In this document: piece after piece, positions 42,101 to 57,100 of the stretch
How positions within the stretch are numbered: position 1 is the first letter of the stretch
Layout of the letters: each line of letters begins with the position of its first letter
From: Manduca sexta
Taxonomy: Eukaryota > Arthropoda > Insecta > Lepidoptera > Sphingidae
Assembly: GCF_014839805.1 (NCBI RefSeq)
Contig: NC_051140.1
Span: 11,367,826 to 11,431,825 of the forward strand
Direction of reading: 5' to 3'
DNA length: 64,000 bases
The notes under the pieces: model-generated
The model's database searches: none
Seen by the model: only the letters and a program-made list of their open reading frames with translations
Told to the model about the DNA's origin: nothing
Made by a program: the position numbers and the translations under genes

Positions 42101-45100
42101 ATTACAAAATTATTTAAGACAGACACTATACGAAACAATATTTTTCGTGAAGAAAAATATAACTAATGTATTACGTATAGTAACTAAGATTTTAGGAAGC
42201 CCTACAGCGAAAAGGAACAAAGATTAGAAAGGGGCTCTCCTCTACTCTGATCTGCAATATGAGTCGATGATTTAATAATGAAAACGTATAGTAAATAATA
42301 TTAGATGCTATACAATAATATTGCATTTATTATAATTGTAAATGCAACACTAAAAACGATTTCGGAAACTGTTCCCAACACTTTGCGGACAAATAGCATT
42401 CGCAGGAACCTTACTAAAACTGTTGCTAATTTAAGCACAAACTTAGTAACTCAGTAAGGTGAACATCAGCTCTTGTTCGCTTTCTGTAAACATTATAATA
42501 ACACTAGGTATTAACCGTGGCTTCATCCGCGTCAAACAACCGTATGGGGACAAAAATTAACTTTGTCTTAATATAATCGTTCTACCATATGATCTATCTA
42601 CCCTATTATATATAAAGCTGAAAAGTTTTTTTTTGTGGTTTGAATGCGCTAATCTTAGGAGCTACTAGTTCGAATTGAAAAAAATATTTTAGTGCTGAAC
42701 AGCGTGTTTATCGAGGAAGGCTGTAATATCAGAGTGTATAACAACACCCTATAACCAATAGAAGCGGGGCTTCAATGAAAAATGTTGCAAAAACAGGGAA
42801 AATTTATTCCTTTTGACAGCTTCCATTGCGTGCACAGCGTAAACGGTTAAAATTACGTAACAAACATGTATTTTCACGAAATAATCCTCCAAAAAAAATC
42901 TTATAATGTGTTATAGAACAAAGTCCTCCCGCTGAATTTGTCTGCCTGTCTGTCTGAACGCGATTAACTCAAAAACTAACCAACGAATTTCGATTAAATT
43001 CGGTATGAGGATAATTTGAGACCCTGGAAAGTAAATAGGCTACATTTTACCCCGAGAAAATATATAGCTGGACTTTTATCCCGGAACAATATTTTCGGAC
43101 GAGGCTGCGAGCAAAAGCTAGTAAAAATATAGAATTAATGTATCAGAACTTAAAAAAACAAATGAGACAAAAAAAGAAGTAATATTTCTTTACGTACGTT
43201 TAATTTGATATATGCTTGTACAATGTTAGTAAGTTTATACATTTTACACTTACAAGTAATTTCCTTCGATAAATCATACTGTCTAGTTGTACGTTCAGTT
43301 ATTCAAGCATTATGTGAAATAAACATAAACATCGTTTATAATTTTCGCTCCATTTAGCCAGTAAGTATTGATTTACAATTATTGTTCATTAGAAGACAAC
43401 AGCAGCCATTTAAATATAGGAATTATTACATACCAGCAAACGTCCAGACTCCGGCATTTCAAATGCTACACTAATTACTACTGGAAAGGTGGAAATGAAT
43501 GGATTAAGAACTTTATGAATTCTGTTTATTGTTGGTTCGCTTGGTAAAATTCGGTGCATAATAGTCGTTAAAGTTTAGTAAAGTCTGTCAGGGTATCATT
43601 TATAGCAAAGCAAGTGGCGATAGCGTATTTGGGTATGGAACGGACTGCCGAGACGAATGTTCGCAGGTTCAACTCCCAAGGGTACACACCTCTGACTTTT
43701 TTTAATATTATGTGCGTATTCTATGTGAATAATCGCTTGCTTTAACCGTGAAGGAAAAAATCGTGAGGAAATCTGCATACCTGAGAAGTTCTCTTTAGGA
43801 ATTTTGTGGATATGTGAATTCTACCAATCCGCAGTAGGCTACATTGGCGAACTAAGGCCTCATCCTTCTCAGTAGCAGAGGAGGCCCGTGCTCAGTAGTG
43901 GGACAGTATATAATACAGGGTTGATAATATTATTATTATATCATTTAAATTACGTACTAATTAAAGATTCTCCTTTGATATTTATAATACTCAAGATAAA
44001 AACAGGTCATACTAGTCATTTCAAGTTTAATTTCTAGATGTGGTGACAGATCTGTTAATCATTCATTACCTCATAATTTTGTTAATCTCGATAATGTTTC
44101 AAAAAATAATGAATTTGAAAAAATATATCCATTTAATGATTTCTTATGTTTACGCGAATGTTAGACATTGAAAATAAAACTATGAAACGCTTTTTTTTCC
44201 ACGGTTTTTATATTATTATTTTCTCCCGACGTTTCGAAGAATTTGCAGCCTTCATGGTCACGGGGGGGATTGAGGTGTGTTCATCCGTAAAGTCAATGTT
44301 ACAATAGGTACCTACATTTTATAAATATACAACTTTTTTAAATTTTAGCTGTTGACAGTCCGATCTACGCAGAATGAGCTCACAGTGTCTTGAGGTCTGG
44401 CAGCCGGTGTTTTGTAAATAAATCAATGCAGTATAGGCATGAAGTAACTCGATTGAATGCTTAAATACTCGAGCGATTATCCATTGGGTACAAGGATTTT
44501 GCTTCACGTTTTAATATGTCAACGATTCAAAATGCTGTTACATACATATATTCCTATAAACATTGTAAGCTACATATTACAATCCTTGCAACACATCCAT
44601 GTTTCAACTGGAAAGCGTCACACAAAGGCTTGGTCGAACTCGCCTTATGAAAAGAGATATAAATGGTGCCTTCGTGCACAGATTTGGTCAAGAAGGCAAA
44701 ATGTTAGATCAAACTTTTTGCCACTCTACTTTGGTAGTTTTCGAAAGATATTTCCGTAACTTTCAGCCAAACTCATAACTTGGCACTCAAAACATCACGT
44801 TAGCGAAAATCAGGCGCTCGGTGCAGTCACGTAGTGTCCAACTTTGTGTGTCACATCAATGCACGGAATACTAATCCACGGAATAATTAGATAAAATCTT
44901 TATATAATGATTTATTTTGAGTTCAAATAATTTGCGTAATACAATACTATTATTTTACTATTGCATTTAGTTCTCGTATTGTGATAGTACAGTTGATGCA
45001 AAAAATAGGTATTAGTAAAACTCTGTATAAAGGTTGAAATATTGTGTAATATACTAGTTAACTAAAATAACGATAATTAAATGGATATGATCGATTTTGC

Positions 45101-48100
45101 ATAACATCCTAATATACTGAAATATAAATAAGTAATCAATAACACCCTTTGTAATAAGGATTACTTTGCTACTTTGCAATATCTTGTACAGGGCGGCAAT
45201 GCGACATTAATGTCACCAGGCGTAAGCCTAGTGATCACACACAATATCAAACCTATGTCCCCGAAGGGGTAGGCAGAGCCACCAATTTTCATCACGTATT
45301 TTCCGTCCTATGACAAGTGTGCGATGAGGGCGCGAGCCTATCGCAATATAGAGCACAAATTCCAGACTCTGGATTGATACTGAATAGAAAACCCCAAATG
45401 TACTTTGCCCGACCCGGAATCCGAACCCAGGGCTTCAGAACGGTGTCGTACAGCGCACGCAATACAACTACGCCACTAAGGCAACTGTCTGAATAATGAT
45501 CATTAATCATAAAAATAACTATAATATGAAATCACACTTAATTTTTTTTTATATTACTAATTATTAAAAAAAAACAATAAATAACAAAGTACTACCTAGT
45601 GGTAACTTCAGTTATTATAATGCATCTTTAAATTGGAAAAAATATTGGTAATTTTATTCTAAAATAATTACTGATCAATAGCCTTGCGCATGAGTGAAAT
45701 TAATGTCATATTGTCGTCACCCTGTATATCCTTTACGAACATACTAACCACCTCTTTTCAAATATACAACATAGAGATTGCAGCTAAATACCTCTGAGAT
45801 ATCGATGCAATACAGCTGTTTAACAGTGCGGCGATGACTTCCGAATCTCATTTCGGATTACTTCACAGTACATTCCATGCGCCAATTCTTCCGCCACCAT
45901 GACATATCGGAGTGCCGAGCGATGTAGTGTCGTGCTTTAATCGATGTGCTGTTAATGTATCAAAATATTGTCATTATACGAGATACATTTCAAAATGATT
46001 CTTAATTACTTGTATTAGAAATCGAACTCCAAAACTAGTGCACAATTCAAGGACGTTACACTAATATCGTGTAGAGCTATCTATTTACTAATACAACCTC
46101 GATGTAATCGTTTTAAAATCGTGCAAAATGTAATACCAAAAATGGTTGCGTCATAAAGATTGTATAACTTATATCTAAGTTTCATTTCGATCTGCTATTT
46201 GTGTCCGGACCGCGAATAGCGTTGCCGTCAACCGCATTGTCGAAGTAACTCTACGAGACTCGAATGCCGCTTAAAGTTCTTTTATAAAAAAAATTTATGT
46301 ATGTATTGAAGACAGTTGGAAGATTAGTTATAACATAGTTATACGACACCTTTGGCGCTGTGTATTAATATTTATTTATCCCTTTTCAACTGACCTTCTT
46401 ATTTAATTATAATTAGATTTCTTTTTTTATAAAAAGTTTTTATAAAAGGTGATTTTTTATCTGATAATTTTCGAAATAATTAAAAACCATGAAGTAATTA
46501 TAGTTTAATTACTCTCATGTTGAAGCTATATTATCCGCGATGAATAAAATGGATGTTTTGTAACTTTCATTTTAGTCTGGTATCTAAATTTAGTCTTTAA
46601 TTTGAGTATCCATCAACGTGGGCGAGAATTGCCTCGCCCTTGCGATTGTTCAGACGGTTTAACTTTTTCAAAAACGAATTGCGAACGATTATTGCTAGCA
46701 ATAATTCCTCCGTGTAAATGATGCTTTAGAATGAAAAGGGTAGCATTAATGATACTCAAAAACTATATGTTATTATCACACAAAATCTGAAGGCTTAATA
46801 TTATCCCAATTTAGATGTTTTACATACACTACGCCTAAATGTTAAATATAAGCCGTCTTTTTTGTTCGCACTGGTTTAAATACGTCATATTTTTCACACA
46901 TGTCAATGAATTGTAATGTAATAGAATGAGGATGTGTGCATGTGGGAACACTTTTCCCGTTTGTTTTGTTAGGGTATGGCGCATTTATTATTCTTAAATA
47001 TCATTGGGTAGTATTTGATTTTATACTAGAGCTGAAATCATTTACAGTAAAGAGGTAATTTGGATTTAACTCCTGGCAAGCGAAAATATTGTGTGCATAA
47101 CTGTAAGAATGTTCCATATTTAAATTATAAAAACGACATTATGTGACGAAAACCTTGTCGATGATTTACTATGCGTTCCAATTATAAAAAATAACTTGCA
47201 TAACCTAACTCTATTACCACAATTTAATAAAATTTTCAATTCATAGTTAAATTTCAAAATGTATGTCCATATAACTTAGTTTAATTGAAATGTGTGAATT
47301 TAACGTTTCGCAACGTAAGCTCTCGTGGACCCCAGATTTAAATAAATTTTCAACACTTTGATATTTTATTCATACATTCTCCGTTCATTTTGAAGTAGAA
47401 ATAATATAAGAATAGTTTTAAAATTTCACCTTTATCAAGGGTATATGAGAAAATATGATGAGGTATTCAAGTAGTCATTTTAGATGTTCAATTTTAAATG
47501 AACTTGTGTTTTTTATGTCCATCAGTGATCTGCCTATCACGTTCATGGCTGCTCGCAACGTGGCCGTTTTGTTCTATTTCTTGATATATCTACATCACGC
47601 ATTTATCCCGAAGAGCTATGCAGAGGCGCAACCAGAGCACCCACTTTTCGCCAAGTGTGTTCCGCCCCAAGATGTAATAGGGGGCAAGACTATCGCCATA
47701 TCGGGCACAAATCTCAGACTTCGGGATGATACTAAGTAGAAAAACCCAAATATCATTACCCGACCGGGGATTTGAACCCAGGACCTCAGAGCGCTGCCGT
47801 ACAACTATGCCACCGAGGCATTCTAGTTGATATATCTAAGATAACAATAATTCGGCTCGTATAGTTATTTATTTCTTATGCCCCTATTTTATTTCAATGC
47901 GAGGTCGCTCTACATTTCTATCACATGTTTCAAAAATGTTGTGGCTTAATTTCAACGGCTACATGCAAATGTTGGCAGAAAAATCTACTGACAGTGTTGA
48001 TAGAACTCTATTAGATTTGCTTTTAAAATCAAGTAGAAATTAATAGATGTTTATCATAATCTTGTAACAGCGAGAAACAAAGAAAGAAAATGGTTCCGAT

Positions 48101-51100
48101 GAGTTTAATCGGTCTAACTTTTATTATATTATGTACTTATTTTAATTAGTCTAGAGACGTTATATGAGGACACCACTGTTGTTTCGGGAATACAACATTA
48201 AATACCCATTCCGGCGAAAGTTCCAGAATTTTTAGAACGAAAAACTGTGTGGCTAAATTTCGAACAAAAGGAAAAGCAGCATGTTACAGTTTTTTGACGT
48301 GCAGTTTAATCTGAATAAACCCACTGAACAGCACATACATAGTCCTCATTCCACTCTAGGATTTTTCGTGTCATTGATATTAAAAACTATGACACGAATA
48401 TTCAGCTCGCATAAATACGGAAACAGTGCGAATATTTTTGTATACGGAATTAGTTTTTGCTCGCGTCCCGACCGACAGAATGAACAAAGGAATTTTGATC
48501 TAGAATGTGGTGAAGATGAAATCTATAAAGCGATTTCTTTTAAAATATATTCACACGTCAATGAAACATTCGTGTTATGAATCTATACTTATAGGTATAT
48601 ATAAAGCTGAAGAGTTTGTTTGAAAACACTAATCTCAGGAACACTGAACCGATTTTGATTTTTTTTCCACTAATGGAAAGTTTTAACACCTCCTCAATGC
48701 TCTATATCAGGAAAATATTTAGCCCGGAGAAACTTTTTCATGCGGACAAAGCCGCAGGCAAAAGCTAGTAGTAATAAAGAGTGGGACATTTAGAAAACAA
48801 CTCCAATTGTTTCATTAACTTTATTCTACAACCATTGACTTTCATATAAAATAGTTGAGCGACAAACATAATAAGTCATTTACATATAACGCGAGCCGAA
48901 ACGTGAGTAGAAGCCATTATACTATAAAAATAAGCATAATTTTATATATCTCTATAATAAATTTATTCTGTTGACACTGTAAGTATTCGTGTTGATGGGC
49001 GTAGTATATATGGACGGCAAACCAGAGCGAGCACTCTGCATGCGGAAACAATGATCATAAAATACCGAGCAAATGCAAGTTGGAATCGCGACTCGTGTTC
49101 CGTACCCTGCAAATGATTGAAATGTGTTTCTTTTTTTATGATACTTATTCATTAACCTCGTTTCTTAATATGTTATAATAATAATAATCATGAATATCAG
49201 CCCTGTATTACTGTACCTGTATACTGTACCACTGCTGGGGACGGGCCTCCTCTGCTACTGAGAGGGATTAGGCTTTAGTCCACCACGCTGGCCTAGAGCG
49301 GATTGATAGACTTCACACACCCTCATAATTTCTATAGAGAAACTCAAGTTTCGCCACGGTATTTTCCTTCACAGTTTTAGCAAATGATAATTCACAAATA
49401 TAACACATAATTTTAGAAAAGTCAGAGATATGTACCCTTCCGAGTTGAACGGACATTCGTCTCGACAGTCCGTTCCATACTCAACTAGGCGATTCACAAT
49501 ATAATGATAAACTCGCTACCTACATACCTATGAAACATCATTAAACGAAAATGAGCACATCAAATCATATAAATGTAATGGTATCGGGTTCTGACATATT
49601 TAAGATATGTTTCTTCTATCTATATTTGTTTTACATCATAAAATATTGGCGACGTCGTGTCGTGATAAAATATTTTTTTTATCATATTTTGATTAATGTT
49701 ATGATACGTTGAGATTTCGTTTCGTCTAGACATGATGTAGGGCGGAACTGCAGGTACCAAAAAAGATTCTAATATCACATTTATGGCATAGGTTTATAGA
49801 CATTAACTTCTGGCAGGCTCTTAAATATTGATATTACGTCCAAGATGAATCCAAGAATAGAGTAAAGGCCTTATTCCGTCTGCAGGGGCATAGCCGTCCT
49901 TGTGCCATTATGTGATCAAAGGACAACCATATCAATAGAAAACGAGTAAAAAAACTTCACTATTCATGCCTGTTATTGCAAAAACACAGATTCGCCTCCG
50001 TAGACGGAATGGGGCCATCTGGCTTTATCATCTTAGTTTCATCGACATGACGATAGCTTGACATTCGGTGTTTCATGTCTCACGGGCACCCAAAAATATA
50101 GTAAAATTTTGTATTGAGACCTAAAAGATGTCGCACGAAAAAATCGAAATAGGTACATATTTTTTATGTTAGGGCTCTATTAGACTAATTCGCCACGGGA
50201 AATTTGCGGTGTAGTTACGCTACTAATCATTCCGATAAATATTGCATTATATTCTTGTTTCAGAATCGTTACTGCTGCGAATGGTTCAAGTGTCCGTGCC
50301 CACGTACAGGGTGCGGGGGCAAGTGGCACAACTTGAGTGCGACTACGAACTTGGTGCTGACAAACTTTATTCAGTTAAATGGTACAGAGACAACGAAGAA
50401 TTCTATAGATATATGCCCAAGTACGACCCACCGAAACACGCTTACAAGCTGGAAGGAATCAAAGTTGATGTGAGTGACGTAATTATATTTACAATAAATC
50501 CCTTAGCGATCATTTTTGGGGCTATTAATTAGTTTTATGACTGAACAACTTTTGAAGAACATCTAATGCTAGAGAAGAAAGTGAGATGAAGAATGTGAAT
50601 AAGATATACACGGGATTTATTAGGTAGGAAATCACTGAACGAAACAATTTATATTGATGCTTCGGGTCTTTTATGCTAAGATCTAACACGATCATATCAG
50701 CATATTTATTTCCTAAATAAGAATGTCTACTGCGTGGCTTTACTTCTCCAAAATTTAGAACTATGGATTTCAAGCTATCATGATTATTTCCCTTATCCTT
50801 ATATGCCACGAATTCCAACACTCTAATTTAAATCCTTGCTAACATAAGTTCCAACAAATGGCCCTTTCAACGTGTTTTGAATTGTCATTTAAAGCTTTCC
50901 CGTCATGTAACATTTGTAAACGTCAACCCCATCCCGAGCGGGTCCCGCTGCCCAGATTTCGAACTTTTCAACCTTTCGCTTTACAGAATTCCCAACAATC
51001 CACCGAATCCTCAGTATTTTTGTACTCCAACATCGCAATATTTCAAGTTCGTTAAAAATAACAAGCAAAAGTTTCGAAAAGTCTTTCTTATTTCTACATT

Positions 51101-54100
51101 TGCAATTGAAAAGTTTATTATTTTTATTATAATTTGGATCATTATTAGAGTAATGTTAGGTATTATAGTGACGGTGAATGTTTTACGTTCCTAGAATAAC
51201 AATGAATTTAGAGCGTTTAGTAACACTGGGGGATATTACTGTGACAAAAAGCTTACGTTATTAGAAAACAACTTTTTAATGCGCACTCACGCACTGTTAA
51301 TAACACTCGTGTACAAATACGTTGCGTTATTAAATTTCTCATCGCAGTCGCTTTAATGAAACCGCCCTTTAATAGAAAATTTTAAATTGTAATCGAGTTT
51401 TTGATTAGCATTTTCGGAATAGAAATATATGACATAAATATAAACAATAAAAACGTCAATATTGGAACGTAATTCACCCCAAAATGTTTCCCTTGTATAA
51501 CCTTTAATGCTTTATTAATGAACATTACTTATATCAGAAACTTCTTTAGTACATATTTATATAACTATATAATCTATTATCTATTAAGTATTGAAATATC
51601 AACATTAGAAAATTAGAACTGTTGAAGAGGCATGATATACGTGTTCTCCTAGCCAAGAGATATATTGAATAATTTGAAAGGTTTTCTTGAATCCCGTTCT
51701 CTACGGAGGATATGTAGTTCGGTAACCTATTCGTGGAACACAAAAGGGTTCGTCCACAAGAGAACTGACAAAAGATACGGTGATAGAAATGAGCCAAAAG
51801 CCACACAATCTCGAGAGTATTTCAGGCATATGGAGTAGATGAATATATGTTGAACCAAATTATCGTATTAAAGTTTCATGTGTCGCTTTATGAAATTTTG
51901 TCGAAGTAATTTGATTATCTTCTAATAGGCAAGATCACGTTAAATGGTAAAAAATGCTTTACTAAAGATCTAGATTTCGATGCTTTTATTAAACCGATGG
52001 ACATCTCGGATTTAGTCTTTTTGTTTGAAGTGATGTTTAAGTTAAAAGGGAATATCCCGTAATTTTCTAAAGATACATTAATGTGCATAAGTAAGCTAGC
52101 TGGCTGACTTCTTAGCAATATCAAATCTATTGATTAAATTCTATAATATTCTCAACATAAATTTTTCATAAAAAAAATTAAGTTATGTATAATAATAATT
52201 ATCATAATTGTTTAATAAAATAACTTTTACATGACTTGGAGTAATTAATTTTCTACAAATTTATTTCCATTTCATTTTAATTGAGGTTATAAATTATTAC
52301 TCTCCGACCTACTCCGCTTCGCAGTCTTAAATAAGCGAATTAGGGATTACGAACAATTCTGAGGAGCGATTTACGAAATGTTGAATATTAATCATAGTTT
52401 ATCGTTCATTTTCTTGATAATTGTTTAATTAAGTTGTATTTGGAATATTTATTTATTTATTTATCTCGTATATATTTTGAAGCCTAATTTTTTTTATTGC
52501 TTTCAATAAAAAAAATACGAGTAAAGACGAGCTTGCCGTTCGCCTGATGGTAAGCGATAAGACCGCTCATAAACAGTAGAAACACCATCCACCACCTTGA
52601 ATTACCAAGTATTATTTGGTATTCCACCGTGCTCGCCATCCTGAGACATGCGATGTTGAGTCTTATTATGTCCAGTAGTTACATTGGCTACAATGTCCTT
52701 CAAACCGGAACACAACAGTGACTACATACTGCTGCTCGGTGGCAGAAATAGACATTGCAGTGGTACCTATCCAGGCGGACGCTCACATATGAGAGACATA
52801 CCACCAGTAGATATATATAGATAGATATATGTACATGCATATTTTGTATCTTGCTCAGATACTTTTCCCTGATCGGTACGTCACTCTTTTTTATAAAAGA
52901 GTGACATGAATAAAGCGCTGCCGTTCTTAGACTGCCTTTAAGACGGCGTATTGTTTTAGTCATACCTAAATAGTCAGTTCGTTGCGCCAGAAAATGCAAC
53001 AGGATTCGAATAAGTTCCCCTTTAAAGATTGTCGTATCAAGACAGTTCTCTTTAGAATCATGTAAAATTAAAGATTAATTTACCCAACTTTGTGTCGCGT
53101 ATTTTAATGCATTTTAATACAAATAGTTCCCATTCGAGGGGAAATGAGTAGCGTGAATTAAACACAGTTATAGTTATAGTTACAGGCAGATAAAAGATTG
53201 TAACAAGAATTGGCGAAAAAGTACATAAATTGCTCCATCTGCCCTTATGCTATTCTAATAATAGTTCCGCCAGTCGAATTGGGTGTAACCTGTAATGGCT
53301 GCGTATAGATATGTAAATAAATAAATAAATAAATATTGGGTCGACGCAACATATTTAAACATGTTGCGGAAAAAAAAACTCAGAGCCGCCCGTTCCACAA
53401 CCAGAAGTGAAGTTTAGATTGGCAAGAAAATTTGCAGAAGTCGACTTCCGCAAGTAATTTTTACCGTGTAAACAATCACGGTAAACTGAATTGTGCAAAT
53501 TTTGAAATATTGCGATTAATGTAAACGCATCTGAAAGTTCTTACACAACTTGTTAATCTAAACTTGGCATTAGACTAAAGAGGCGTCTGCAAGGCGTACA
53601 ACATCCAATCTAGTTAAATATTTTTAAGTTCAAAACAAACTGGCCTAAATGCATATTTTATTTACAGCTTCAAAAGTCAGACGATCAAAGAGTCACGCTG
53701 CATCAGGTAACACTTAAATCATCAGGTTTATACCGGTGTGAAGTATCGGCGGAGGCGCCAAGTTTTGCGTCAGCGGCTGGCGAAGGCAGGATGGAAGTTA
53801 TTTGTAAGTTTTAATTCATACCTAGATCAACCACTTAACCCTTACAAAATTCTTTGCACGCGGTTTGATTATATTCCTTATTTAGACCTTTAACTCAACT
53901 ACAATCCAATCTCCTTTGATTGTACGCGCTTTTTTAACAAAAGAAAAACATTTCATTTTAAATATTGCTTTACAAGTAACCGAGGCTCTGCATAAACGTA
54001 TGATGACAATGGCTGAAAAAACATGTATGTTCTGTGTTTTTAAAAGAAAATGTGTATATTTTTATTGTCTTTCGAGTGGTTCTGACATAAGAATAATAAG

Positions 54101-57100
54101 TACACATTTTTGAACAGGAATCGTTAATATAGCTAAATGATCATGTTTTATATCTTATATATTGGGATAATATCGGATGACTGGGTAATCCCGTTGTGTT
54201 AAGCTTGCTGTTAAACTCTAAATAAAACTAAAACTTTTTGTTGTCCCGTATTGGGAAATATTGGGTTTAGCAGCAATCTTACAACAATAGGATTACCCCA
54301 TAATCCGCCATTACCCCAAACTTAACCTATTCCAAATGTGAACATATTTAAAAGTATAATTTTTTTTTTAGATTTACCACGTGAAGGTCCAAGAATAACA
54401 GGCAATGAGCAAGAGAACAGGAGAGGGGATTCTTTGTTCCTAAACTGTACGTCTGGGCGGTCGTACCCCGCGGCGGTGCTAAGTTGGGACATAGACGGCG
54501 AAAAGGTACAAACCTATCAAGCATATGATTAATGTAAATCCTTTCATATCGTATTTGTGAAACTATACCTTAAACACTCACGCGAGAAGAAGAATCTGCT
54601 GATCTAAACAAAGGAATTACTAATTAGACATGGAACAGAGGGGGACAGTTTTCCAAAAATATTTATGACATTATACTTAACATAAACACCTACAAGTAGA
54701 TAGATCAAAGAACCTGCTGAAAAAAAAAACATTCACGTCGAATTGATAACCTCCTCCTTTTTTTGAAGTCGGTTAAAAATAAAGCAATACTAATTAAAGA
54801 ACATGGAACAGAGCGGGACAGTCTTCCAAAAAATATCAGTCACTAAGTATATGAATCCTAATAGCAAGCTGTTATATTCTGTGGGATAGTGATACCACGA
54901 CGGTTACGGCACGCCATGCCTACTGTAGACAATACGTCTACAGCATTCCTCTACCACTCAAAAAAAATTAAACTGAATTATCGTAAATCTAGCCGCGGTC
55001 TCAAACAAGTTACCACGACGGTTACAGCACGCCATGCCTACTGTAGACAATACGTCTACAACATTCCTCTACCACTCAAAAAAAATCAAACTGAATTATC
55101 GTAAATCAAGCCGCGGTCTCAAACAAGTTACCACGACGGTTACAGCACGCCATGCCTACTGTAGACAATACGTCTACAACATTCCTCTACCACTCAAAAA
55201 AAATCAAACTGAATTATCGTAAATCAAGCCGCGGTCTCAAACAAGTTACACGTAATTGGATTTAAATAAATACGACCGACCATATTGCATATGACTACAA
55301 AAGCTGTCGAACGGTGTGCAAAAAGAGTAAACATATTATGAGCATTAAAGCGAATTTCACGTTTTTCATTGCCTCACAAACGTGCTGGATGATTAATTGT
55401 AATATTAATTTATGAGTTTGGGCAGCTATAATGAAATTCTGCGGGCAATACTTGGATATAAAAATATATCCCCAGAGATCTGAGGGAAGGTCACTGTTAT
55501 TAAATTTAAGAACATTTATTCGAGGTAATTGATAAAATTAACATTCGTTAGTAATTTCGTAACGTGATATTGAATAAATCTTTTTTTGTTGTTTTTGACT
55601 TATGAGATAATGTAAACGCAGTTTTTATAACAAGTTTGCTTGAAGAAAAGAGAACTCCGATAAATCAAACATTAGCTAGCATATTAAATTCTTTGAGGAC
55701 TCCCATTAAGTAGTGTATGGGAACCGAACTATGAAACGAGATGTCAAGCTAAAATCCCAAAAGGACATAGTGTCTATAGTAAAATTGATCAATAAATAAA
55801 AATTTACGTATACTTACCTTACATTAAAACTTGTAAAATTAAACGTTTTTAATTCATCAAAGTACAAGTTACCAAATAACACTAAGTACATAAATCCATA
55901 ACTAGCACGGCGTGTTTACTATAACTAATTACACAGACGTGAAATAATAGTTTACATCAACACGTGGAAACATTATGGCGGGATCTTGGTTATACTATTT
56001 GTGGAACGTTATTAGCAAACTTGGAACGTTCTTAATTACGTCGTTCACGGTGCAGCGGTAAACACCATGTGAGTATCGAAGTATTGGAACAAGTCTACAA
56101 AATATTCTTCATTAAAAGGTCTTTAAAGAAATTTATAGTGGATTGGAATAAGAATACAGGGTCATATTGACATTGCGTTAATACGACGTCGTACCGTGAT
56201 TGCGTAAGAGCCCCCGGATGTCTTTCGATGAAATTTGGAATGAAGAATGAGAAGTATGAGACTGAGAAAAATATAGACAACTTTTTTTCCCGGGAAAATA
56301 TATAGCGGGCTTTGATGCTGAATATATATTTCATATCCCTTTCACGCGGGTGAAGCCCCGAGCAAAAGCTAGCTTAAGTATAACATAAACGAAATTCTAT
56401 AAATTTCTTACTTCAAACCATAATCTAAAGCCACGTACACTGCGCTAAAACAAAAAAAAAACCAATGTCAATACTAGAAGTATAATTTTATTTGTGGAAG
56501 TCTTCTGTTCCCATATTTTCTCTCACCATAACAGAGTGCTTTTAACGAGCGGTGAAAAGAAGCATTTGTTTAAGAATTGTGGCACCTCGTCTTTTTGAAA
56601 AATTTCATACGACATGTTTTTAGTTTCACAATATATTTCTTCACCACAATTCCTAGTTTGCTGCATTGTGACTAATGTATAGCTTCTTTTTTAGGAGTTG
56701 TTAGTTGATATATAATAAATAGAATTTGATGCCATTTTCCATATCACCTATATTTTTAACTTTAGCTCATAACTCTGTCCGCGTAAAAGCCCTTTAACAA
56801 ATACCGTTAGTAAAATATTTTTCAGTATCAAAGCAACTTAGTTCCAGAGATTCGCACGTTTAAACAAAAACATCAGCATATTATATTACGTTTATAAAAT
56901 ATCTGTCCCCATTTGTTGAAATATGAGGCAATAGGCTCACTTTAAAATTATAGGCAATTATATGGAACAAATTGTAGGCGAGTTTGTGAAGTCGATAATA
57001 AAATTTTAACGTTACAACAAAATCTAAGTCGTATAATATTTCAGCCCGACCTTGAATAAATATAACAGCTTTAGGTTATAGACGTAATGAAATATTTTAA

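Larger units (their letters stand above)
30147..50263 (+). other. beat intron 1 (20.1 kb)
   Basis: Starts GTACGC and ends TTGTTTCAG. It holds most of the mobile-element copies in the gene: three copies of the 'GAGCGGTCGTATCG' repeat, six tRNA-derived SINEs of family A, three of family B, a 24-bp perfect hairpin at 32086-32137 and a MITE ending about 245 bp before exon 2. I found no convincing nested gene on either strand. Confidence 0.7.
50470..53667 (+). other. beat intron 2 (3.2 kb)
   Basis: GTGAGT...TTTACAG. It holds one minus-strand copy of the 'GAGCGGTCGTATCG' repeat (52504-52808), a perfect 11-bp hairpin (52880-52905) and an AAAT microsatellite (53313-53336). The rest is AT-rich without recognisable content. 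A 105-codon frame at 50877-51194 is not supported as a gene. Confidence 0.7.

Noticed and set aside
50877..51194. 105-codon + strand frame with a hydrophobic C-terminal part in intron 2
   Set aside because: No recognisable domain and no promoter. The hydrophobic part is what AT-rich DNA gives by chance, and the frame lies inside a well-supported intron.
52880..52905. Hairpin resembling a bacterial terminator
   Set aside because: It lies inside an insect intron, with no gene ending there.
54889..55222. Overlapping open frames repeating the same peptide in the 118-bp array
   Set aside because: The period is not a multiple of 3, and each frame is ended by a stop within the next copy. The peptide repetition only mirrors the DNA repeat.
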